A stretch of 54,574 nt of DNA from JANRIC01 sp033765345 (GCA_033765345.1 JANRIC010000009.1:1-54574), one strand, 5' to 3'. Positions 36,022 through 44,720 are shown, counted from the first letter of the stretch. Notes: generated by a model not told the origin, from the sequence alone. Made by a program: numbers and translations.

Positions 36022-36120
36022 TTGTTAATTTGAATTTCTACGTTCAAATTTAGCGATCAAATACAATGTATGAGTCAATTGATGATCAAATTCATGAATT
36101 AAGCTTCTTAAAAGACGTTT
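36022..36120. other. AT-rich spacer before the 21-bp tandem array
   Basis: About 100 bp with ATGATCAA-like inverted motifs but no credible gene or terminator. Confidence 0.35.
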
Positions 36121-36393
36121 GAGAAGAGAAATTTGCGGTAAAAAACATCAAATTTGCTTTCTAAAACATCAAAATTGCGGTAAAAGAGCGCAAGTTTGCG
36201 GTAAAAAACCTTCAAAAGCTGTTTTAAAACATCAAAAAGAAGGTAAAAAACATCAAATTTGCTTTCTAAAACATCAAAATTGCGGTAAAAAACATCAAAT
36301 TTGCTTTCTAAAACATCAAGTTTGCGGTAAAAAACCTTCAAAAGCTGTTTTAAAACATCAAAAAGAAGGTAAAAAACATCAAAATCGCTTTTT
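36121..36393. repeat. Tandem array of 21-bp units (about 13 copies)
   Basis: Exact 21-nt spacing from 36121 to about 36393. Recurring unit types are AAAACATCAAATTTGCTTTCT-like (A), AAAACATCAAAATTGCGGTA-like (B), a CTTCAAAAGCTGTTTT type (D) and an AAGAAGGTAA type (E). The order is roughly A-B-C-D-E-A-B-A-B-D-E-A. Multiples of 7 codons leave long open frames on both strands; the - strand frame reads as heptads (DVLESKF, DVFYRNF). It ends at the stop codon of the Rpn-type nuclease gene. Confidence 0.85.
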
Positions 36394-36395
36394 TC

Positions 36396-37271
36396 TTACA
36401 ATTTCTCTATTTCTTCCTTGCTCAGTCCAGTATATTTGGAAATTTTCTCAATGGGTTCACCATTTTTTTTCATCATAAGTGCAATTTCGTGGTTTCTTTC
36501 ATCTTTCCCTTCTAATTTCCCTTCTAATTTCCCTTCTTCTTTTGCTAGTTCTTTGGCTGATTTCAGGATGCTATACTCATCCCAATAATCTTTTAAACTT
36601 TGTTCATAAGCTTTCATTTCTTCGGGAGTTAAGTGGGCAGTTTCTGCCTCGTTGAACAATTTTTTAAATATTTTATTTTGTAATGCCTTAGGTATTTTTT
36701 CTAATTGATGAAGATTCTTAAGGACATACATCCATTTATCAAAATTCGTTTCTAATTCTTCTTCTGTTTTGGCAAATCTTGGTACTTCCAAATAATAAAA
36801 TGATAATCGATCATAAAATACTTTATAAGTTTGAGTATCTAGCAACTTAATTTCTCTGTAATATCTGTGAATATCTTCTTCATCTTCAAAACCAAAGTTA
36901 AGGATACAAATGGTATGAACCGATTTTAAATAATAATCCCATTCTTTTCCTTTTAGGGCTTGTTCCTGAATCGGAAAGGTAGCATAATAGATGCTTCTAT
37001 CCTTAAAATACTTATGCCCAATATTCTGTAACTCAATAATAAATGTTTCTCCCTTTTCATTTTCACAATATAAATCAAAGACTGACTTCCGACTTTGTTT
37101 ATTTTTTCCCAATTTTTCAGTATTCAGGTATCTTAAGTCCTTAATTTTTTCCCTATCTCCTAGTACTTCATTTAAAAAGTCAATCAAAAGATCTTTATTG
37201 AATTCCGTTCCAAATAACTTTTTGAAACCAAAATCTGTAAAGGGATTAATATACTTTCCTATTTTTTTCAT
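36396..37271 (-). CDS. Rpn family recombination-promoting nuclease / putative transposase
   Basis: The 291-residue protein belongs to the Rpn/PDDEXK_2 family. The N-terminus MKKIGKYINPFTDFGFKKLF is its signature. The PD-(D/E)XK core is VFDLYCEN (Asp66) with ETFIIELQN (Glu80, Gln82). The C-terminus has KSAKELAKEEGKLEGKLEGK and a final EKISKYTGLSKEEIEKL helix typical of the family. Rpn nucleases are metal-dependent, non-specific DNA endonucleases that promote RecA-independent recombination. The EGKLEGKLEGK stretch is encoded by a short tandem repeat, a common feature that lets this domain vary in length. It abuts the 21-bp array at its 3' end. Confidence 0.92.
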   Translation of the reverse strand: MKKIGKYINPFTDFGFKKLFGTEFNKDLLIDFLNEVLGDREKIKDLRYLNTEKLGKNKQSRKSVFDLYCENEKGETFIIELQNIGHKYFKDRSIYYATFPIQEQALKGKEWDYYLKSVHTICILNFGFEDEEDIHRYYREIKLLDTQTYKVFYDRLSFYYLEVPRFAKTEEELETNFDKWMYVLKNLHQLEKIPKALQNKIFKKLFNEAETAHLTPEEMKAYEQSLKDYWDEYSILKSAKELAKEEGKLEGKLEGKDERNHEIALMMKKNGEPIEKISKYTGLSKEEIEKL

Positions 37272-37354
37272 CAGTCAAATTTACTAAGATTTTTAATAAA
37301 GCCTAATCCTAATCTCTTTTCCCGAATTAAAAAAAACACCCTGAAGGTTATCGT

Positions 37355-37397
37355 ATTTAAAAAAAACCTTGTTAGTCGTCCGATAGGACGCTAACAA
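37355..37397 (-). terminator. Terminator of the ABC-exporter operon
   Basis: On the - strand, TTGTTAGCGTCC (37386-37397) pairs with GGACGACTAACAA (37369-37381) around TATC, with one bulge, followed by GG and at least eight T. A strong intrinsic terminator 18 bp after the stop at 37415. Confidence 0.9.
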
Positions 37398-37414
37398 TGG
37401 TTCTATGGTTATGG

Positions 37415-39232
37415 TTACACAAACTGCTCCCTTCTTTGCCGGGTATACAACTGATAATAAGCTCCTTGTAGCTGAAGCAGTTCTTCGTGACTACCGTCTT
37501 CTGCCACTTCTCCTTTGCGAATTACGAGTATTCTATCGCAATTTTTGATTGTAGAAAGGCGGTGTGCAATGATGATAGAAGTACGCCCTCGGATTATTTT
37601 TTCTACACCTTTTTGAATACGAGCTTCTGTGAGCGTATCTACCGAAGAAGTAGCTTCATCCATGATTAGGATGCGGGGATTTTTGATAATTGCCCGGGCA
37701 AAAGAAATCAATTGCCGTTCACCCAGCGAAAGATTATTTCCCTCTTCACCCACTTGCTCATCCAAGCGATCCATAAAATCGTAAGCTCCGATGATTTCCA
37801 GGGCATGTTTGATTTCGTCTTCGTTGGCATCCAGTTTGCCGTAGCGGATATTCTCGCGGATAGTACCCGAGAAAAGGAAAGGCGTTTGTTGAATGACTCC
37901 CAACTGACTGCGATAGCTTGCCAGAGTTCGCTCCCGATAATCCACACCATCAATGAGAATCTGTCCTTGGATGGGTTCATAAAATCTACAAATTAAGCTG
38001 GCAATTGTAGACTTTCCTTCTCCCGTCGGGCCGACCAAAGCAATAGACTGCCCCGCCTGAATTTTAAGATTCAGATGGGTAATGATAGGTTTTTCGGGTA
38101 AGTAGTGAAAATCCAGATTTTTCATCTCAATATCACCCCGAATGATTTCAAAATCCTTTACATCATTCTGATCTTTGATCTCGACAGGCTCATCGATGAG
38201 GGAAAAAATCCTTTCACCGGCCGACAGGCTATCTTGTGCTGTAGCATAATAATACGTGATATCGAAAATCGGTTCAAAAATCATCACTGAATAACTAAAA
38301 AAAGCCGCCAGCACACCCACACTCACGCCGGTATACTCCTGTGCTACCATGTGCCCTCCCAGATAGATCACCAGTGCTGCGGCTATGGAGCCGGTCATCA
38401 CCACTACAGGATTGTACATCGCTGTATAATAACCCGCTTTGTAGGCTGCATCCCTAAAATCTTCGGTGATTTTGCGGAAATTTTGCCCAGCACGGACTTC
38501 CTGTATGGTCGCTTTATTTACTTCTATGCCGTTGATGTTTTCGGTCAGGTTAGCAGCCATTTCACTGTACAGTTTACGGGCAAGACGGGCGTGCTTTAGC
38601 AACAAAAGCCGAATACGGATTGCCAGGAATAAAAGCACTGGTACGGTCATAACCACGATCATAGTCAGTGTGATATTAAAAAAAATCATCACTAGCAAAC
38701 TGGCCAAAATCATAGATACGCCATAGACCAGCGAAATAAAACCCCAGGAAATCACTTGAGCTACTTTATCCACATCCGAAGTGAGGCGGATGGTAATCCA
38801 GCCACTGGCAACTTTATCATAAAAGGAATGCGAAAGATGTTGCAGCTTCTCAAACATATCACGGCGCAGGTCGTGAATGACATGCTCTCGAATACGCCCC
38901 GTAGCAAACATCCACGCACTAAAACTAAGTGCTTGCAAGGAACTCATCGCCAAGTAAATAAACCCAAAAAACTGCAATTTGCCCCAGTCAATAGGGGTAT
39001 TGCCCTGACTATCGATTTGGGATACTGTCGGCTGGATAAAATCATCAATAAAATGCGACCAAACCAGCGGATAAGTCGCATCGATAGCCGCTGAAAAGAG
39101 GGTAAAAATGCCCAATTGATAAAACCAACGACCATGGCGAAGCCCATAAGTAAAAATACGCTTCATAAAAGGCCACAAAGCCCTTTTTTTGTTGTATTCC
39201 TGATCTCTTAAATATACTTTTTCGGTTGACAT
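37415..39232 (-). CDS. ABC exporter half-transporter, canonical-ATPase subunit
   Basis: The 605-residue protein has an N-terminal type IV exporter membrane domain with six helices (about 30-325) and a C-terminal ATPase domain (about 360-600). Walker A is GPTGEGKSTIASL, the signature is NLSLGERQLISF, Walker B is RILIMDEATSSVD with catalytic Glu, and the switch is IIIAHRLSTI. The signature is non-canonical (LSLGE in place of LSGGQ). With the partner at 39264-41114 it forms a heterodimeric multidrug or lipid exporter; the substrate is unknown. The genes are 31 bp apart and share the terminator at 37355. Confidence 0.93.
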   Translation of the reverse strand: MSTEKVYLRDQEYNKKRALWPFMKRIFTYGLRHGRWFYQLGIFTLFSAAIDATYPLVWSHFIDDFIQPTVSQIDSQGNTPIDWGKLQFFGFIYLAMSSLQALSFSAWMFATGRIREHVIHDLRRDMFEKLQHLSHSFYDKVASGWITIRLTSDVDKVAQVISWGFISLVYGVSMILASLLVMIFFNITLTMIVVMTVPVLLFLAIRIRLLLLKHARLARKLYSEMAANLTENINGIEVNKATIQEVRAGQNFRKITEDFRDAAYKAGYYTAMYNPVVVMTGSIAAALVIYLGGHMVAQEYTGVSVGVLAAFFSYSVMIFEPIFDITYYYATAQDSLSAGERIFSLIDEPVEIKDQNDVKDFEIIRGDIEMKNLDFHYLPEKPIITHLNLKIQAGQSIALVGPTGEGKSTIASLICRFYEPIQGQILIDGVDYRERTLASYRSQLGVIQQTPFLFSGTIRENIRYGKLDANEDEIKHALEIIGAYDFMDRLDEQVGEEGNNLSLGERQLISFARAIIKNPRILIMDEATSSVDTLTEARIQKGVEKIIRGRTSIIIAHRLSTIKNCDRILVIRKGEVAEDGSHEELLQLQGAYYQLYTRQRREQFV

Positions 39233-39263
39233 GGTTTAGAAGATATTACGATGATATTTGAAT

Positions 39264-41114
39264 TTAATTTTTGGACTGTAGAGAAGCCATATCTTTGGAA
39301 ATTTCTTCCTCCACACTAGCCTGAATCTGATGAATCTGATGATAATAACCTTCCTCAGCCAGTAGTTCATCTGGCTTGCCGCTTTGAAGAATGGTGCCGT
39401 TTTCAAGTACCAGTATCTCATCGGCATATTGTACCGAAGTAACCCTGTGCGAGATAATAATCATCGTTTTTTGATTGTTTTCTTGATTCAAGGCATTCAG
39501 GATGCCAAATTCTGTTTCGGTATCTACGGCAGAAGTCGTGTCATCCAATACCACAATTTCAGGTTCGGGAAGTAGCGTGCGTGCCATAGCGACACGTTGC
39601 TTTTGCCCTCCCGAGAGCGTCACGCCTTTTTCACCAACTAGGGTTTCAAAACCCTGGGGGAAAATTTCCTGCATTTCATGTGCCTGAGCGATTTTAGCCA
39701 CTTTAAGCACCTGTGTATCTTCGGCTTCAGGATTGGTGTAAGCGATATTCTCCCGAATGGTGGTGGAGAATAAAAAAGGCTTTTGCAGTGCTACGCCAAT
39801 ATGCTGTCGCACAAACTTTTTGGAATATTGCCGAATTGGGATTTCATCAAGCAGAATGTCACCTTCCTGAGGGTCATACAATCGAAGTAATAATTTGATG
39901 ATGGTGGATTTGCCCGCACCCGTAGGACCGATGATGGCAAACTTTTCTCCGGCTTGGATGGTAAAAGAAATATTTTTGAGGACATATTCCTCATCGCTTT
40001 CTTTGTATTTGAAGCTTACTTGTCTAAACTCTATTTTCCCTAAAAGATTATCGGGGCTAAGTATACCCTCATCTTTTTCATCTTCGGCCTGCATAATCTC
40101 CGAAACACGACCCATCGCTACGGTAGCCATTCCCATTTCGGAGAGCACTTGCCCCAGTTGGCGCATTGGCCAGGCGACCATACTTACATAGGTGTAAAAG
40201 CTCAGTAATTCACCTAGGGTGATTTGACGCGTCAGAGTAAAGTATCCGCCTGCCAGAACAGCTATGGAAATCTGCAAAAAAACCAAAAAGTCGGTACTCG
40301 GCCAATAAATGGCGTGTAATAGCTCGTGACGAAAGCCAATAGATCTTTTGCGAAAGTTTTGGTCGGCAAATTTTTTCTTCTCAAATTCTTCATTGGCAAA
40401 AGCTCCTACTACACGGATACCGTTTAGGTTTTCCTGCACCATAGTATTCAACTTGTCAGCTTCTTCTTCGTGCTCAAGCCAGATTTTACCTTCCCTTTTA
40501 AAAAACATCAAACCACTGATAAATAAAATAGGCGTAAGAGCTACAGAGATGAGTGCATAGCGCCAATCTACCAAAAACATCATCATAAAAGCCAATATAA
40601 AAATGGCACTCAATTGAATGACCGTAATCACCTGATTTTCAACAAATCGCTTGATGGTATCAATGTCTCCGGTACAACGCTGAATAAGTTCTCCTTTTGA
40701 TATCCCTGAAAAATAAGCCATAGGTAATCTTTGAATCTTATCAAAGGCTTTATCAATCAGGTTTTTAGCAGCGTGTTCCCCACAAAAGGTTTTCAGTGCC
40801 ATAGCTGTAAATAAAAACGAACCCCTGAGGATAGAAATCAATACATAACCCACCGCCAGCAAAAGTAGGACTGTCGATAATGAAACCGAGTTGGGTAGTA
40901 ATGCACTCAACAAGTGCGCTACGACATCCTGTGAAGCCTTTGCTTGGGTTACTTCCGAACTTTTGGAAGCTATGATCTGGTCTACGGCAATTTGTAGGAT
41001 TTTTGGCTCCAGTACACGTGCCGATAAGGCAATTAATAATAAAATGATCGAGAGCAAATATTTCCATTTGTATCGATCAAGCACCTGAACGAGACGGTTA
41101 AAATTTTGACTCAT
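39264..41114 (-). CDS. ABC exporter half-transporter, degenerate-site subunit
   Basis: The 616-residue protein has six N-terminal membrane helices (about 15-315) and a C-terminal ATPase domain. Walker A is GPTGAGKSTIIKL, the signature is canonical TLSGGQKQRVAM, and the Walker B segment is IVVLDDTTSAVD, with Asp in place of the catalytic Glu. A canonical signature with a Glu-to-Asp Walker B, next to a partner with the reverse combination, is the pattern of asymmetric heterodimers such as TM287/288 and BmrCD. It is upstream of its partner in the operon; a -7-like box lies at 41300-41307. Confidence 0.93.
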   Translation of the reverse strand: MSQNFNRLVQVLDRYKWKYLLSIILLLIALSARVLEPKILQIAVDQIIASKSSEVTQAKASQDVVAHLLSALLPNSVSLSTVLLLLAVGYVLISILRGSFLFTAMALKTFCGEHAAKNLIDKAFDKIQRLPMAYFSGISKGELIQRCTGDIDTIKRFVENQVITVIQLSAIFILAFMMMFLVDWRYALISVALTPILFISGLMFFKREGKIWLEHEEEADKLNTMVQENLNGIRVVGAFANEEFEKKKFADQNFRKRSIGFRHELLHAIYWPSTDFLVFLQISIAVLAGGYFTLTRQITLGELLSFYTYVSMVAWPMRQLGQVLSEMGMATVAMGRVSEIMQAEDEKDEGILSPDNLLGKIEFRQVSFKYKESDEEYVLKNISFTIQAGEKFAIIGPTGAGKSTIIKLLLRLYDPQEGDILLDEIPIRQYSKKFVRQHIGVALQKPFLFSTTIRENIAYTNPEAEDTQVLKVAKIAQAHEMQEIFPQGFETLVGEKGVTLSGGQKQRVAMARTLLPEPEIVVLDDTTSAVDTETEFGILNALNQENNQKTMIIISHRVTSVQYADEILVLENGTILQSGKPDELLAEEGYYHQIHQIQASVEEEISKDMASLQSKN

Positions 41115-41299
41115 AAAAATTACTTTAGACGAATAAATGAATTCGTTTTATTTTTAATATAAAATCAATTGTTTACTTAAAGCATGAATCCCGTATGAAA
41201 TGACGGATTTTGAAAAGCATTAAAATTTATTTCCAAAGATGGAAAATAAGATTGGGAGAGGATAAATTATAATTTCATAGTTGTAGAAATTTATTTGTG

Positions 41300-41307
41300 C
41301 AAAAGTA
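41300..41307 (-). promoter_or_regulatory. Candidate -7 box for the ABC-exporter operon
   Basis: TACTTTTG on the - strand fits TAnnTTTG. The -33 region is T-rich. It implies a leader of about 180 nt before ATG 41114. Confidence 0.4.
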
Positions 41308-41409
41308 AGAAATAAAACCAAGAAAAAACATTTACGTTTAAAAAAATGTCTGTAAATATTTAAAACTTTTGAATAAACCCCGCAATGATTCATAAACTTA
41401 AAACTCTTG

Positions 41410-41445
41410 TGACATCGTGTTTGACATTGTGTCTGACATCATGCC
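41410..41445 (+). repeat. Three 12-bp direct repeats (iteron-like)
   Basis: TGACATCGTGTT, TGACATTGTGTC and TGACATCATGCC start at 41410, 41422 and 41434. The exact 12-bp spacing places the sites at slightly more than one DNA helical turn. They lie in a 473-bp gene-free gap (41115-41587), upstream of an orphan terminator. No replication or regulator gene is adjacent. Confidence 0.8.
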
Positions 41446-41501
41446 GCCTTCATAAAAGGCTTGCAAAGGGGTGAGTTTGCATCATAGCAACCCAGATAAA
41501 T

Positions 41502-41536
41502 AAAAGCCTCTTTGCCAGCCACAAAGAGGCTTTTTT
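41502..41536 (+). terminator. Strong terminator without an upstream gene
   Basis: A 13-bp perfect stem (AAAAGCCTCTTTG, 41502-41514; CAAAGAGGCTTTT, 41522-41534) with a 7-nt loop and six T. No + strand ORF precedes it within 380 bp, so it may end a small RNA transcript. Confidence 0.85.
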
Positions 41537-41587
41537 ATGAACTATTAGATTACTTGACACCATAAATTACATTAAACACACAAAGCT

Positions 41588-41905
41588 ATGTCTGTCATAC
41601 AAAAGAAAAACGGTATCAAATACCGCATAAATCGTCAAAACAAAACGCTGTTATTATTTATTTCACTATTCTTCGGGTTATTGTATAATTTCAATCATCT
41701 TTTGGGGCTTGATCAATGGCTCTCTCAACTGTCTGTGGAATATGTGGTGGTAATCAGCGAAGTCGTTGCGCTGGGTTATATCCTGGCGATTGTGATCTCA
41801 TTCATCAATATTTTCTTTAAAGAGCACCGGAATATGGTCATTTTATTCTTAAATATTTTCTTCTTATTGATTACACTTGGAATTATTCTGAGTAAAGGGT
41901 ATTGA
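41588..41905 (+). CDS. Small membrane protein, function unknown
   Basis: The 105-residue product has a basic N-terminus (MSVIQKKNGIKYRINRQNK) and three hydrophobic helices at about 20-37, 54-75 and 82-101, with a short basic tail. I do not recognise a family. Support for it being real: a clear ATG, a compact gene between a strong terminator (41502) and its own terminator (41942), and codon use similar to its neighbours. Confidence 0.6.
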   Translation: MSVIQKKNGIKYRINRQNKTLLLFISLFFGLLYNFNHLLGLDQWLSQLSVEYVVVISEVVALGYILAIVISFINIFFKEHRNMVILFLNIFFLLITLGIILSKGY

Positions 41906-41941
41906 TCATGAATCATTGAACATAAATGTTTTCAACGTGAA

Positions 41942-41972
41942 AGGCCGGGAGATATTTCCGGTCTTTTTTTTA
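41942..41972 (+). terminator. Terminator after the small membrane protein gene
   Basis: AAGGCCGG and CCGGTCTT arms (41941-41948, 41958-41965) form a short GC-rich stem over a GAGATATTT-like loop, followed by seven or eight T. Confidence 0.8.
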
Positions 41973-42055
41973 TAAAAAAATTCTTTTGTGAAATCCAAGC
42001 CTTTCCCACTTCCCGTATGTCTGCTAAATCATTCACTAAAAAACTCTAAAAAACA

Positions 42056-42625
42056 ATGAAAAATTTAGCGAAATTATCTGTTGTAATGTTTGTATGTGCA
42101 TTTTTGAGCAGCTATGCTACTTTTGCTCAGAATGGAAACGCCGAAACTGTTTTGGTAGGTGGAGAAGCCATGTACCCCAAAAAAAACATTGTAGAAAATG
42201 CCGTGAATTCAAAAGACCACAGCACTTTGGTAGCCGCCGTAAAAGCCGCCGGATTGGTAGAAACGCTTTCAGGCACAGGACCCTTCACTGTATTTGCTCC
42301 TACCAATGATGCCTTCGAAAATTTACCTGCCGGAACGGTTGAAACCTTGTTGAAGCCCGAAAACAAAGACAAATTGACCAAAGTGCTTACTTACCACGTA
42401 TTGAGTGGCAAATTTACCATGGCTGACGTTAAAAAAGCCATCCAGAAAGGTGGTGGAAAAGTAGAACTAACCACGGTGAGTGGTGACAAACTGACCGCCA
42501 TGATGAACGGAGCTAATAACATTGTGTTGAAGGATGCCCAAGGAAATGTAGCCAATATCAGCACTTATGACGTGATGCAGTCCAACGGTGTTATTCACGT
42601 GATTGACAAAGTGATATTACCTTAG
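42056..42625 (+). CDS. Fasciclin (FAS1) domain protein, exported
   Basis: The 189-residue protein has a signal peptide (about 1-24, KLSVVMFVCAFLSSYATFAQ) and one FAS1 domain (about 50-188). The domain has LVAAVKAAGLVETLSGTGPF, FTVFAPTNDAFENLPAGTVE, LTYHVLSGKFTMADV and the terminal DVMQSNGVIHVIDKVILP. FAS1 domains mediate adhesion or polymer binding; in Bacteroidota they are often small secreted or periplasmic proteins of unknown partner. Here the single-domain size and lack of a lipobox suggest a free exported protein. It has its own terminator downstream. Confidence 0.9.
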   Translation: MKNLAKLSVVMFVCAFLSSYATFAQNGNAETVLVGGEAMYPKKNIVENAVNSKDHSTLVAAVKAAGLVETLSGTGPFTVFAPTNDAFENLPAGTVETLLKPENKDKLTKVLTYHVLSGKFTMADVKKAIQKGGGKVELTTVSGDKLTAMMNGANNIVLKDAQGNVANISTYDVMQSNGVIHVIDKVILP

Positions 42626-42666
42626 TTTTAAGTTTTAGACCAGATGTATTTTCATTTTCAAATCCT

Positions 42667-42698
42667 AAAAAAGCCCTAGATTTACTGGGGCTTTTTTT
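42667..42698 (+). terminator. Terminator after the fasciclin gene
   Basis: AAAAAAGCCCTA and TGGGGCTTTTT arms (about 42667-42678, 42686-42696) form a stem with a short loop and a seven-T tract. Confidence 0.85.
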
Positions 42699-42820
42699 CA
42701 TGGGGTCGAGTTAATTTTTCTCTATCCTTCCTGACTCTCTACCAAAGTTCCGATTAATGAAAAACGTAATCGAGTGGTGATCAAAACACATTTATTCAAA
42801 ACAAAAAGTGTCAATCCCTG

Positions 42821-43750
42821 CTATAATTTGCGATAAACTCCCAGAATTGATTGCCCTCGAATGCGGTCGGCTCTTTTTTGAATAATCGGATGTAGTACAC
42901 GATTCAGCCCCAGATTTAATGCCCGACTCAACATACCAGCCAGCGTCTTTCCAGCACTTTTGCGTACCATCACAGTCATATAATAATCAAAATGATATTT
43001 GGGCAAAGGTTCGAAAAAGATATTTTGTGGCTGAATAGGGAAGTATTTTTCGAGATTTCTGAGTGAAGTTTCATCCCAAAGCCCGATATGATGGGGTGGT
43101 TGATTGAGAATATTATCGGGATCATACCGAAGGAAAGAGGCATTGTTGGGTACACAAAGCACCAATATGCCCTTACTTTTCAAAGTCTTCACGGCGGCTT
43201 CCAGAAAACTTCGGATATCGGCAATATGCTCCAAAACCTGAAAGGAACATACCACATCAAAGCTTTCGGGATGTGCTTCGCTGAAATCCTCTATGGTTTG
43301 ATGAAAAACCTGAACTTCCGGCAGTGGGGATCGAACGCTTTCGTTCAGTTCAAGCCCCACACAATTTGCCTGCTTATCTTCAAAAGCTTTTTTGATAAAA
43401 TCTCCTTTTCCACAGCCAATCTCCAGGACTTTCTGCCCAGGGCCGAGCAAACCCAAACAAACCTCATACTCCCACTTCCAGGGCAAATAATACCAATCAA
43501 AACGCTGTAATTCTTCATAAAAACGGCTATCACCCATCCGATATGGGTAATAAAACCGATATCCGCTCTCCGGGCAACGATAAACCCGAATCGCATCTTC
43601 CTGAAAAAAACGACTCACATCCATTTGATAGCGTTTTTGGTATAAATCTATGATTGGGAGGGTTGATAGTTCGTATTCAAAAACAGCTTCCAGCCCTTTT
43701 ACCAAGGGACTTTCTACAATTTCAGCTTTCACATATTGTGTTTTAGGCAT
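42821..43750 (-). CDS. Class I SAM-dependent methyltransferase
   Basis: The 309-residue protein has an SAM-binding Rossmann core at about 105-210. GQKVLEIGCGKGDFIKKA is motif I and DVVCSFQVLEHIADIRSFLE is the motif around the second strand, as in Methyltransf_11/23 members. An N-terminal segment (RVYRCPESGYRFYYP) and a basic C-terminal region flank it. The 'cell envelope or sugar methyltransferase' subgroup is likely from the N-terminal cysteine-containing segment, but the acceptor is unknown. It lies 19 bp after the FGE-like gene in the same orientation, suggesting co-transcription. Confidence 0.85.
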   Translation of the reverse strand: MPKTQYVKAEIVESPLVKGLEAVFEYELSTLPIIDLYQKRYQMDVSRFFQEDAIRVYRCPESGYRFYYPYRMGDSRFYEELQRFDWYYLPWKWEYEVCLGLLGPGQKVLEIGCGKGDFIKKAFEDKQANCVGLELNESVRSPLPEVQVFHQTIEDFSEAHPESFDVVCSFQVLEHIADIRSFLEAAVKTLKSKGILVLCVPNNASFLRYDPDNILNQPPHHIGLWDETSLRNLEKYFPIQPQNIFFEPLPKYHFDYYMTVMVRKSAGKTLAGMLSRALNLGLNRVLHPIIQKRADRIRGQSILGVYRKL

Positions 43751-43769
43751 GGGTTTTTCTGATTAATTC

Positions 43770-44720
43770 TCAATTCTTTTTCACATCTGCGGCACAGCGG
43801 AATCCGGTATGGAACAAAGAGGTCTCCCAACTGCAAGAGCCTCGCCCCGAAACCCTGTAGGCATGACAAACCTTGTAATCACACATAAAAGAGCCTCCAC
43901 GCTGAGCTTTGACCGAATCCACGACTTCGTAAGGTTGTTGATTGCCAGGATATAAACGATACGTATTGGCACACCATTCCCAGACATTGCCCCCCATATC
44001 CGAAAGTCCCAATTCATTTTTGCCAAATTTGCCGACAGGCGAAGTAAGCAGGTATCCGTCGGCGGCAGAGTTATACTCCGGGAAACTACCCTGCCAGACA
44101 TTCGAGAGGTATTTTCCGTCTTTTTCCCGTTCGCTACCCCAACTGTAAATCTGATCGGTGTTTTTGCCATTTCTTGCGGCGTATTCCCATTCTACTTCGG
44201 TAGGGAGTCGTTTGGCAGTCCATTTACAATAAGCTTGGGCATCACGCCAGCTAACCTGCGTAACGGGGTGCTCGTCTTCGGCTTTGGCGTGGTCAGTGCC
44301 CAGAGGGTATTCCCAGTTAGCCCCTTTGACAAGCCGCCAGACCTGATTTTCAAAATCAAACACGCCTGCATCACCGAATCGGTCGGCATCGGTTTGATAA
44401 TGAGTTGTTTGGATAAATTTACGAAATTCTGCGACTGTAACCGGGTGCTGATCCAGGTAAAAATCCTGAATATTCGTCTCGAAAACGGGCATTTCATTCT
44501 CTCGGCCTTTTTGAGAACCGATACGAATTTTTCCCCCTCGAATAAGCATCATGCCTTTTGTATCTGGTGTATTGGTTTTGGGAGTAATGGCCTCCCAAAA
44601 TCGGGCATTTGTATGTGGGTTTTGCACGCCTGCTTGATTTTGCACGTGATTTTCTGCTTTTTGGGTATTTTCACAAGATACCGACAAGCTTATTAGGATG
44701 ATGTACAGGAGCTTTTTCAT
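43770..44720 (-). CDS. Formylglycine-generating enzyme-like (SUMF1) lipoprotein
   Basis: The 316-residue protein has a lipoprotein signal ending SVSC (Cys16) and an FGE/SUMF1 domain (about 55-312). It has GGKIRIGSQ, VTVAEFRKFI, VSWRDAQAYCKWTAKRLPTE, VEWEYAARN, DMGGNVWEWC and the terminal GFRCA. The RGGSFMC-DYKVC segment keeps two cysteines (280 and 285) with the same spacing as Cys336/Cys341 of human FGE, the copper-binding catalytic pair. Many Bacteroidota SUMF1 proteins lack them and are only structural (for example gliding proteins GldJ/GldK). Here the enzyme may be active, converting a sulfatase cysteine to formylglycine in the periplasm. No sulfatase gene is in the window. Confidence 0.85.
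   Translation of the reverse strand: MKKLLYIILISLSVSCENTQKAENHVQNQAGVQNPHTNARFWEAITPKTNTPDTKGMMLIRGGKIRIGSQKGRENEMPVFETNIQDFYLDQHPVTVAEFRKFIQTTHYQTDADRFGDAGVFDFENQVWRLVKGANWEYPLGTDHAKAEDEHPVTQVSWRDAQAYCKWTAKRLPTEVEWEYAARNGKNTDQIYSWGSEREKDGKYLSNVWQGSFPEYNSAADGYLLTSPVGKFGKNELGLSDMGGNVWEWCANTYRLYPGNQQPYEVVDSVKAQRGGSFMCDYKVCHAYRVSGRGSCSWETSLFHTGFRCAADVKKN

Noticed and set aside
36121..36393. 21-bp array as a CRISPR array
   Set aside because: Units are contiguous with no spacers, and unit types are shared variants, so it is a plain tandem repeat.
36119..36478. Open frame on the + strand across the 21-bp array
   Set aside because: It exists because 21-bp units keep the frame open; it continues antisense into the Rpn gene and has no start signal or homology-like pattern. 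The - strand frame (36108-36341) is also unsupported as a gene.
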